A DNA stretch of 64,000 nt from contig CAWZYM010000079.1 of NCBI GenBank assembly GCA_963966185.1, positions 117,001-181,000 of the forward strand, written 5' to 3'. The translations under genes were made by a program, and so were the position numbers. The stretch is from Rhabditoides inermis. Taxonomy: Eukaryota; Nematoda; Chromadorea; Rhabditida; Rhabditidae. Positions 50,342-61,360 of the stretch are shown piece after piece; the first letter of the stretch is position 1, and every line of letters starts with the position of its first letter. The notes beneath the pieces are model-generated. The model saw only the letters and a program-made list of their open reading frames with translations, did not search any database and was not told the origin of the DNA.

Positions 50342-51328
50342 CCATATCAAAGATTAGGATAGTAAAATGATAACGTAGGTTATTAACATGTCAAGCTACA
50401 TTTGATTCCATTCGTTTTTTTTTGCAATAATGAAACATCATCACTCAGCTTCACAATCGGAATTCTTATATAGCAAGTTCATAACAGAGGGAAAAGACTC
50501 ACGCAATAGATATTTCATTTCCTCCATCACTGTGACATTTATTTGGTTGTTCTTTGAAGTACCAAACAGGAGACTTATGAAAATGAAAGAATTAAAAGGA
50601 TAGACGAAAGAATACAAAATAGACAAGATGACTCAATGGCAAGTACAATCAGCTCAGTTTCAATCGTCAGGTCTACCCCGAAAGGCGGGCGACACACTGG
50701 TTGAGAACCGTGGTGTACTCGCGACCGTCTGATCTACCTAAGACAGGCGGGCAACTGAATGGAAAACCGTGGTGTTCAGCACTCGCGATCGTCCGGTCTA
50801 CCCAAAACAGGCGGGCGACACACTGGCGAACCGTGGTGTTCGGCACTCGCGACCTTCTGATCTACCCAAAACAGGTGGGCGACACACTGGCTGACCGGCC
50901 CTACGACCAAATATGATCTACCCAATCATGAGCGGGCGACACACTGGTTCAGAACCGTGGTGTTCGGCACTCGCGATCATAAGGTCAGCCTGTAGTAGGC
51001 CGGCAACATGCACTCAACAGAGAGGAGAGAGAAAAGAAGATAGAATGGACACAACTTTCCTCAGCACTATCCTCCACGCTTCTGGTGACAGCAAGATAGA
51101 TGCACGGCAACCACACATCCATCTGAAATACGGTACATATGAGAGTACTGTACATATGTACATGAGTTCATAAATGGGTTTATCCAGCCCGCTATCACTA
51201 TATGTACCACGCATGGATGACGGTTCTCACTTCACATGCACACAAGTCCACACAATGGCAATGCAAGTCCACTCACAAGTCAATCAATACTCCAATCGAT
51301 CAATATTTTCTTTTGTAGATATATCTCT
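50342..51328 (+). repeat. Spacer copy 6
   Basis: AAAATGATAACG lies at 50363. Unlike other copies it has a T-run expansion (CGTTTTTTTTTGCAAT, about 50412-50424) and AACATGTCAAGC in the head. The tail variant is CAAGTCAATC. The minisatellite is of the short type. Confidence 0.9.
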
Positions 51329-52516
51329 CCCCTTTCTCTCTCATCTTTCTCCTCTGTCTCTATCGCTCTTTCCTTCTCCCTCCCTCCCTAACTCCCCCTC
51401 TTTCTCTGCGACAAGAGGTTTCACCCCTCCGACCTCTTCAAAAACGAACCTGCCACTAGTTCATTGGACGCGCGTGCATCTTGTTTTCGAAGCTAAGCAT
51501 CGGCACTCACGACTATCTGATCAACACAAAACAGACCGGAAACACACTAGCTGATCTCTCTCTAGTCCCACATCTCTCTCTCCCTCTCTCTCTCTCCCTC
51601 GCTTTCTCTATCTCCCCCTTTTCTCCCTCTCCCTCCCTACCATCTGTGATAAGAGGCGTGCGTTTCCGACATCTTCGAAAACGAACCTGCCACTAGTTTA
51701 TTAGACCCGCGAAGTATCTCGCTTTCGAAGCTACATAAGCTTCTGCATTCACGACTATCTCTACACAAAACAGACCGGAAACACACTAGCTGACCTCTCT
51801 CTAGTTCCACATCTCTCTCTCTCTCTCTCTCTATTTCCCTCGTTTTCTCTATGTCTCTCTTTCTCTCTCTCTCTTTTTCCCATTTCTCTGTGATCATAGG
51901 CGTGCGCTTCCGACCTCTTCAAAAACGAACCTGCCACTAGTTTATTGGACGCGCGTGTTTTTTTCGAAGCTAAGAATCGGCACTCACGACTGTCTGATCT
52001 ACACAAAACAAACCGAAAACACGCTAGCAGATCTCTCTCTAAGTAGTTCCACGTCTCTCTCTCTCTCTCTATTTCTTTCGTTTTCTCTATCTCCCTCTTT
52101 CTCTCTCTCTTTCTCCCATTTCTCTGTGATCAGAGGCGTGCGCTTCCGACCTCTTCAAAAACGAACCTGCCACTAGTTTAGTTTATTGGACGCGCGTGTC
52201 TTTTTCGAAGCTAAGCATCGGCACTCACGACCATATGATCTATACAAAACAGGCGAGCGACTCACTATCTGACCTCTCTGTATTCCCATCTCTCTCTCTC
52301 CCTCACAATCTCTATTTCCCTCTCTTTCCCTCTCCTTCCCTCCATCCAATTTCTCTGTGATAAGAGGTGTGAGCACCTTCGACATCTTCGAAAACGAACC
52401 GGCCACTAGTTTATTGGACGCGCGTGTCTTTTTCGAAGCTAAGCATCGGCACTCACGACCATCTGATCTACACAAAACAAACCGGCAACACACTAGCTGA
52501 CTTCTCTCTAGTTCCA

Positions 52517-52549
<33 letters not shown>

Positions 52550-52985
52550 TTCCCTCGTTTTCTCTATCCCCCTATTTCTCTCTCTCTTTCTCCCATTTCT
52601 CTGTGATCAGAGGCGTGCGCTTCCGACCTCTTCAAAAACGAACCTGCCACTAGTTTAGTTTATTGGACGCGCGTGTCTTTTTCGAAGCTAAGCATCGGCA
52701 CTCACGACCATATGATCTATACAAAACAGGCGAGCGACTCACTATCTGACCTCTCTGCATTTCCATCTCTCTCTCCCTCGCTCTCTCTATTTCCCTCTCT
52801 CTCCCTCTCCCTCCCACCCATTTTTCTGTGATAAGAGGCGTGCGTTTCCGACCTCTTCGAAAACGAACCTGCCACTAGTTTATTGGACGCGCGTGTCTTT
52901 TTCGAAGCTAAGCATCGGCACTCACGACCATCTGATCTACACAAAACAAACCGGCAACACACTAGCTGACCTCTCTCTAGTTCCA

Positions 52986-53026
<41 letters not shown>

Positions 53027-53929
53027 TTCCCTCGTTTTCTCTATCCCCCTATTTCTCTCTCTCTTTCTCCCATTTCTCTGTGATCAGAGGCGTGCGCTTC
53101 CGACCTCTTCAAAAACGAACCTGCCACTAGTTTAGTTTATTGGACGCGCGTGTCTTTTTCGAAGCTAAGCATCGGCACTCACGACCATATGATCTATACA
53201 AAACAGGCGAGCGACTCACTATCTGACCTCTCTGTATTCCCATCTCTCTCTCCCTCACAATCTCTATTTCCCTCTCTTTCCCTCTCCTTCCCTCCATCCC
53301 ATTTCTCTGTGATAAGAGGTGTGAGCACCTTCGACATCTTCGAAAACGAACCTGCCACTAGTTTATTGAACGCGCGTGCATCTCGTTTTCGAAGCTAAGC
53401 ATCGGCACTCACGACCATATGATCTATACAAAACAGGCGAGCGACTCACTATCTGACCTCTCTGTATTCCCATCTCTCTCTCCCTCACAATCTCTATTTC
53501 CCTCTCTTTCCCTCTCCTTCCCTCCATCCCATTTCTCTGTGATAAGAGGTGTGAGCACCTTCGACATCTTCGAAAACGAACCTGCCACTAGTTTATTGAA
53601 CGCGCGTGCATCTCGTTTTCGAAGCTAAGCATCGGCACTCACGACCATATGATCTATACAAAACAGGCGAGCGACTCACTATCTGACCTCTCTGTATTCC
53701 CATCTCTCTCTCCCTCACAATTTCTATTTCCCTCTCTTTCCCTCTTCTTCCCTCCATCCTATTTCTCTGTGATAAGAGGTGTGAGCACCTTCGACATCTT
53801 CGAAAACGAACCTACCACTAGTTTATTAAACCCGCGAAGTATCTCGCTTTCGAAGCTAAATAAGCTTCTGCACTCACGACTAACACAAAACAGACCGGAA
53901 ACACACTAGCTGACCTCTCTCTAGTTCCA

Positions 53930-53980
<51 letters not shown>

Positions 53981-55669
53981 ATTTCCCTCGTTCTCTCTAT
54001 CTCCCTCTTTCTCTCTTTCTTTCTCCCATTTCTCTGTGATAAGAGGTGTGAGCACCTTCGACATCTTCGAAAACGAACCTGCCACCTGCCACTAGTTTAT
54101 TGGACGCGCGTGTCTTTTTCGAAGTTAAGCATCGACACTCACGACTGTCTGATCTACACAAAACAGACCGGAAACACACTAGCTGACCTCTCTCTAGTTC
54201 CACATCTCTCTCTCTCTCTCTCTCTCTCTCTATTTCCCTCGTTTTCTCTATCTCCCTCTTTCTCTCTTTCTCTCTCTCTTTCTCCCATTTCTCTGTGATC
54301 AGAGGCGTGCGCTTCCGACATCTTCGAAAACGAACCTGCCACTAGTTTATTGAACGCGCGTGCATCTCGTTTTCGAAGCTAAGCATCGGCACTCACGACT
54401 ATCTGATCAACACAAAACAGACCGGAAACACACTAGCTGATCTCTCTCTAGTCCCACATCTCTCTCTCCCTCTCTCTCTCCCTCGCTTTCTCTATCTCCC
54501 CCTTTTCTCCCTCTCCCTCCCTCCCATTTTTCTGTGATAAGAGGCGTGCGTTTCCGACATCTCCGAAAACGAACCTGCCACTAGTTTATTAGACCCGCGA
54601 AGTATCTCGCTTTCGAAGCTACATAAGCTTCTGCATTCACGACTATCTCTACACAAAACAGACCGGAAACACACTAGCTGACCTCTCTCTAGTTTCACAT
54701 CTCTCTCTCTCTCTATTTCCCTCGTTTTCTCTATCTCCCTCTTTCTCTCTCTCTTTCTCCCATTTCTCTGTGATCAGAGGCGTGCGCTTCCGACCTCTTC
54801 AAAAACGAACCTGCCACTAGTTTATTGGACGCGCGTGTCTTTTTCGAAGCTAAGCATCGGCACTCACGACTGTCTGATCTACACAAAACAGACCGGAAAC
54901 ACACTAGCTGACCTCTCTCTAGTTCCACATCTCTCTCTCTCTATTTCCCTCGTTTTCTCTATCTCCCTCTTTCTCTCTCTCTCTCTCTTTCTCCCATTTC
55001 TCTGTGATCAGAGGCGTGCGCTTTCGACCTCTTCAAAAACGAACCTGCCACTAGTTTATTGGACGCGCGTGTCTTTTTCAAAGCTAAGCATCGGCACTCA
55101 CGACCATATGATCTACACAAAACAGACCGGAAACACACGATCTGACCTCTCTGTATTCCCATCTCTGTCTCCCTCACAATCTCTATTTCCCTCTCTTTCC
55201 CTCTCCTTCCCTCCATCCCATTTCTCTGTGATAAGAGGTGTGAGCTGAGCACCTTCGACATCTTCGAAAACGAACCTGTCACTAGTTTATTGGACGCGCG
55301 TGTCTTTTTCGAAGCTAAGCATCGGCACTCACGACTGTCTGATCTACACAAAACAGACCGGAAACACACTATCTAACCTTTCCCACACTTCTCTCTCCCT
55401 CTCTCTCTCTCTCTCCCTCGCTTTCTCTATCTCCCTCTCTCACCCTCTCCTTCCCTCCCTCTTTCTCTGCGATAAGAGGTATGCGCACCTCCGACCTCTT
55501 CGAAAACGAACCTGCCACTAGTTTAAGTATTAGACGCGCGTGTATCTCACTTTCTAAGCTAAGCATCGGCACTCACGATCATCTGATCTACACAAAACAG
55601 CAACACACTAGCTGACTTCTCTCTACTCCTACATCTCTCTCTTTCTCCCTCGCCCGCTCTCTCTATTCC
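51329..55669 (+). repeat. Satellite block B6 (~19 units)
   Basis: The block begins with a post-spacer unit with a TTTCACCCC variant (about 51419) and ends with a pre-spacer unit (about 55520). Three units carry a GTTTA duplication (TAGTTTAGTTTATTGG) near 52176, 52653 and 53131, spaced about 478 bp. Three consecutive units at 53189, 53419 and 53649 repeat every 230 bp. A long (CT)n run lies at about 53931-53971. One unit has an 8-bp duplication (CCACCTGCCACTAG, about 54081). Confidence 0.9.
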
Positions 55670-56654
55670 CATATCAAAGATTAGGATAGTAAAATGATAA
55701 CGTAGGTTATTAACAAGTCAAGCTACATTTGATTCCACTCGTTTTATTGCAATAATGAAGCATCATCACTCAGCTTCACAATCGGAATTCTTATATAGCA
55801 AGTTCATAACAGAGGGAAAAGACTCACGCAATAGATATTTCATTTCCTCTATCACTGTGACATTTATTTGGTTGTTCTTTGAAGTACCAAACAGGAGACT
55901 TATGAAAATGAAAGAATTAAAAGGATAGACGAAAGAATACAAAATAGACAAGATGACTCAATGGCAAGTACAATCAGCTCAGTTTCAATCGTCAGGTCTA
56001 CCCCGAAAGGCGGGCGACACACTGGTTGAGAACCGTGGTGTACTCGCGACCGTCTGATCTACCTAAGACAGGCGGGCAACTGAATGGAAAACCGTGGTGT
56101 TCAGCACTCGCGATCGTCCGGTCTACCCAAAACAGGCGGGCGACACACTGGCGAACCGTGGTGTTCGGCACTCGCGACCTTCTGATCTACCCAAAACAGG
56201 TGGGCGACACACTGGCTGACCGGCCCTACGACCAAATATGATCTACCCAATCATGAGCGGGCGACACACTGGTTCAGAACCGTGGTGTTCGGCACTCGCG
56301 ATCATAAGGTCAGCCTGTAGTAGGCCGGCAACATGCACTCAACAGAGAGGAGAGAGAAAAGAAGATAGAATGGACACAACTTTCCTCAGCACTATCCTCC
56401 ACGCTTCTGGTGACAGCAAGATAGATGCACGGCAACCACACATCCATCTGAAATACGGTACATATGAGAGTACTGTACATATGTACATGAGTTCATAAAT
56501 GGGTTTATCCAGCCCGCTATCACTATATGTACCACGCATGGATGACGGTTCTCACTTCACATGCACACAAGTCCACACAATGGCAATGCAAGTCCACTCA
56601 CAATTCAATCAATACTCCAATCGATCAATATTTTCTTTTGTAGATATATATCTC
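55670..56654 (+). repeat. Spacer copy 7
   Basis: AAAATGATAACG lies at 55691. It shares the head variant TTTCCTCTATCAC with spacer 8 and the tail variants CAATTCAATC and TATATATCTCC with spacers 1, 3 and 8. The minisatellite is of the short type. Confidence 0.9.
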
Positions 56655-57256
56655 CCCTTTCTCTCTCATCTTTCTCCTCTGTCTCTATCGCTCTTTCCTT
56701 CTCCCTCCCTCCCTCCCTCCCTCCCTCCCTCCCTCCCTCCCTCCCTCCCTCCCTCCCTCCCTCCCTCCCTCCCTCCCTCCCTCCCTCCCTTCCTCCCTCC
56801 CTCCCTTCCTCCCTCCCTTCCTCCCTCCCTCCCTAACTCCCCCTCTTTCTCTGCGACAAGAGGTTTGACCTCTCCGACCTCTTCAAAAACGAACCTGCCA
56901 CTAGTTCATTGGACGCGCGTGCATCTCGTTTTCGAAGCTAAGCATCGGCACTCACGACTATCTGATCAACACAAAACAGACCGGAAACACACTAGCTGAT
57001 CTCTCTCTCTAGTCCCACATTTCTCTCTCCCTCTCTCTCCCTCGCTTTCTCTATCTCCCCTTTTTCTCCCTCTCCCTCCCTCCCATTTTTCTGTGATAAG
57101 AGGCGTGCGTTTCCGACATCTTCGAAAACGAACCTGCCACTAGTTTATTAGACCCGCGAAGTATCTCGCTTTCGAAGCTACATAAGCTTCTGCACTCACG
57201 ACTATCTCTACACAAAACAGACCAAAAACACACTAGCTGACCTCTCTCTAGTTCCA

Positions 57257-57291
<35 letters not shown>

Positions 57292-58187
57292 TTCCCTCGT
57301 TTTCTCTATCTCCCTCTTTCTCTCTCTCTTTCTCCCATTTCTCTGTGATCAGAGGCGTGCGCTTCCGACCTCTTCAAAAACGAACCTGCCACTAGTTTAT
57401 TGGACGCGCGTGTCTTTTTCAAAGCTAAGCATCGGCACTCACGACCATATGATCTATACAAAACAGGCGAGCGACTCACTATTTGACCTCTCTGTATTCC
57501 CATCTCTCTCTCTCCCTCACAATCTCTATTTCCCTCTCTTTCCCTTTCCCTCCCTCCATCCCATTCTCTGTGATAAGAGGTGTGAGCACCTTCGACATCT
57601 TCGAAAACGAACCTGCCACTAGTTTATTGGCCGCGCGTGTCTTTTTCGAAGCTAAGCATCGGCACTCACGACTGTCTGATCTACACAAAACAGACCGGAA
57701 ACACACTAGCTGACCTCTCTCTAGTTCCACATCTCTCTCTCTCTCTATTTCCCTCGTTTTCTTTATCTCCCTCTTTCTCTCTCTCTTTCTCCCATTTCTC
57801 TGTGATCAGAGGCGTGCGCTTCCGACCTCTTCAAAAACGAACCTGCCACTAGTTTATTGGACGCGCGTGTCTTTTTCAAAGCTAAGCATCGGCACTCACG
57901 ACCATATGATCTATCCAAAACAGGCGAGCGACTCACTATCTGACCTCTCTGTATTCCCATCTCTCTCTCTCCCTCACAATCTCTATTTCCCTCTCTTTCC
58001 CTCTCCTTCCCTCCATCCCATTTCTCTGTGATAAGAGGTGTGAGCACCTTCGACATTTTCGAAAACGAACCTGTCACTAGTTTATTGGACGCGCGTGTCT
58101 TTTTCGAAGCTAAGCATCGGCACTCACGACTGTCTGATTTACACAAAACAGACCGGAAACACACTAGCTGACCTCTCTCTAGTTCCA

Positions 58188-58220
<33 letters not shown>

Positions 58221-59862
58221 TTCACTCGTTTTCTCTATCTCCCTCTTTCTCTCTCTCTCTTTCTCCCATTTCTCTGTGATCAGAGGCGTGAGCTTCCGAC
58301 CTCTTCAAAAACGAACCTGCCACTAGTTTATTGGACGCGCGTCTTTTTCAAAGCTAAGCATCGGCACTCACGACTGTCTGATTTACACAAAACAGACCGG
58401 AAACACACTAGCTGACCTCTCTCTAGTTCCACATCTCTCTCTCTCTCTATTTCACTCGTTTTCTCTATCTCCCTCTTTCTCTCTCTCTTTCTCCCATTTC
58501 TCTGTGATCAGAGGCGTGAGCTTCCGACCTCTTCAAAAACGAACCTGCCACTAGTTTATTGGACGCGCGTCTTTTTCAAAGCTAAGCATCGGCACTCACG
58601 ACCATATGATCTATACAAAACAGGCGAGCGACTCACTATCTGACCTCTCTGTATTTCCATCTCTCTCTCTCCCTCACAATCTCTATTTCCCTCTCTTTCC
58701 CTCTCCTTCCCTCCATCCCATTTCTCTGTGATAAGAGGTGAGAGCACCTTCGACATCTTCGAAAACGAACCTGCCTTTAGTTTATTGAACGCGCGTGTCT
58801 TTTTCGAAGCTAAGCATCGGCACTCACGACCATCTGATCTACACAAAACAGACCGGCAACATACTAGCTGAATTCTCTGTATTCCCATCTCTCTCTCCCT
58901 CGCTCTCTCTATTGTCCTCTCTCTCCCTCTCTCTCTCCCTCGCTTTCTCTATCTCCCCCTTTTCTCCCTCTCCCTCCCTCCCATTTTTCTGTGATAAGAG
59001 GCGTGCGTTTCCGACATCTTCGAAAACGAACCTGCCACTAGTTTATTAGACCCGCGAAGTATCTCGCTTTCGAAGCTACATAAGCTTCTGCATTCACGAC
59101 TATCTCTACACAAAACAGACCGGAAACACACTAGCTGACCTCTCTCTAGTTCCACATCTCTCTCTCTCTCTCTCTCTCTATTTCCCTCGTTTTCTCTATC
59201 TCCCTCATTCTCTCTCTCTTTCTCCCATTTCTCTGTGATCAGAGGCGTGCGCTTCCGACCTCTTCAAAAACGAACCTGCCACTAGTTTATTGGACGCGCG
59301 TGTCTTTTTCGAAGCTAAGCATCGGCACTCACGACCATCTGATCTACACAAAACAGACCGGCAACACACTAGCTGATCTCTCTCTAGTCCCACATCTCTC
59401 TCTCCCTCTCTCTCTCCCTCGCTTTCTCTATCTCCCCCTTTTCTCCCTCTCCCTCCCTCCCATTTTTCTGTGATAAGAGGCGGGCGTTTCCGACATCTTC
59501 GAAAACGAACCTGCCACTAATTTATTAGACCCGCGAAGTATCTGGGCTTTTGAAGCTACATAAGCTTCTGCACTCACGACTATCTCTACACAAAACAGAC
59601 CGGAAACACACTAGCTGACCTCTCTCTAGTTCCACATCTCTCTCTCTATTTCCCTCGTTTTCTCTATCTCCCTCTTTCTCTCTCTCTCTTTCTCCCATTT
59701 CTCTGTGATCAGAGGCGTGCGCTTCCGACCTCTTCAAAAACGAACCTGCCACTAGTTTATTGGACGCGCGTGTCTTTTTCGAAGCTAAGCATCGGCACTC
59801 ACGACCATCTGATCTACACAAAACAGACCGGCAACACACTAGCTGACCTCTCTCTAGTTCCA

Positions 59863-59897
<35 letters not shown>

Positions 59898-60374
59898 CTC
59901 GTTTTCTCTATCTCCCTATTTCTCTCTCTCTTTCTCCCAATTCTCTGTGATCAGAGGCGTGCGCTTCCGACCTCTTCAAAAACGAACCTGCCACTAGTTT
60001 TCTGGACGCGCGTGTCTTTTTCGAAGCTAAGCATCGGCACTCACGACCATCTGATCTACACAAAACAGGCGAGCGACTCACTATCTGACCTCTCTGTATT
60101 CCCATCTCTCTCTCTCCCTCACAATCTCTATTTCCCGCTCTTTCCCTTTCCCTCCCTCCATCCCATTTCTCTGTGATAAAGAGAGTGTGAGCACCTTCGA
60201 CATCTTCGAAAACGAACCTGCCACTAGTTCAAGTATTAGACGCGCGTGTATCTCACTTTCTAAGCTAAGCATCGGCACTCACGACCATCTGATCTACACA
60301 AAACAGCAACACACTAGCTGACTTCTCTCTACTCCTACATCTCTCTCTTTCTCCCTCGCCCGCTCTCTCTATCC
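56655..60374 (+). repeat. Satellite block B7 (~16 units)
   Basis: The block starts with a strongly expanded CCCT tract, then a post-spacer unit with a TTTGACCTC variant (about 56863). It ends with a pre-spacer unit (about 60227). The last ~370 bp closely matches the end of block B1 (for example 59908-60278 against 7932-8302). Several units near 58.3-58.6 kb have a shortened GCGCGTCTTTTTC core. Confidence 0.9.
56699..56834 (+). repeat. Expanded (CCCT)n microsatellite
   Basis: About 136 bp of CTCC/CCCT repeats, with a few TTCC interruptions toward the 3' end, lie directly after spacer 7. The same site in spacers 3, 6 and 8 has only about three repeats. It is therefore a length-variable tract fixed at one place in the cassette. 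Confidence 0.95.
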
Positions 60375-61360
60375 CCATATCAAAGATTAGGATAGTAAAA
60401 TGATAACGTAGGTATTAACAAGTCAAGCTACATTTGATTCCACTCGTTTTATTGCAATAATGAAACATCATCACTCAGCTTCACAATCGGAATTCTTATA
60501 TAGCAAGTTCATAACAGAGGAAAAAGACTCACGCAATAGATATTTCATTTCCTCTATCACTGTGACATTTATTTGGTTGTTCTTTGAAGTACCAAACAGG
60601 AGACTTATGAAAATGAAAGAATTAAAAGGATAGACGAAAGAATACAAAATAGACAAGATGACTCAATGGCAAGTACAATCAGCTCAGTTTCAATCGTCAG
60701 GTCTACCCCGAAAGGCGGGCGACACACTGGTTGAGAACCGTGGTGTACTCGCGACCGTCTGATCTACCTAAGACAGGCGGGCAACTGAATGGAAAACCGT
60801 GGTGTTCAGCACTCGCGATCGTCCGGTCTACCCAAAACAGGCGGGCGACACACTGGCGAACCGTGGTGTTCGGCACTCGCGACCTTCTGATCTACCCAAA
60901 ACAGGTGGGCGACACACTGGCTGACCGGCCCTACGACCAAATATGATCTACCCAATCATGAGCGGGCGACACACTGGTTCAGAACCGTGGTGTTCGGCAC
61001 TCGCGATCATAAGGTCAGCCTGTAGTAGGCCGGCAACATGCACTCAACAGAGAGGAGAGAGAAAAGAAGATAGAATGGACACAACTTTCCTCAGCACTAT
61101 CCTCCACGCTTCTGGTGACAGCAAGATAGATGCACGGCAACCACACATCCATCTGAAATACGGTACATATGAGAGTACTGTACATATGTACATGAGTTCA
61201 TAAATGGGTTTATCCAGCCCGCTATCACTATATGTACCACGCATGGATGACGGTTCTCACTTCACATGCACACAAGTCCACACAATGGCAATGCAAGTCC
61301 ACTCACAATTCAATCAATACTCCAATCGATCAATATTTTCTTTTGTAGATATATATCTCC
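60375..61360 (+). repeat. Spacer copy 8
   Basis: AAAATGATAACG lies at 60397. It has a one-base deletion in the head (GTAGGTATT instead of GTAGGTTATT) and the TTTCCTCTATCAC variant shared with spacer 7. The minisatellite is of the short type, and the tail is as in spacers 1 and 7. Confidence 0.9.
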
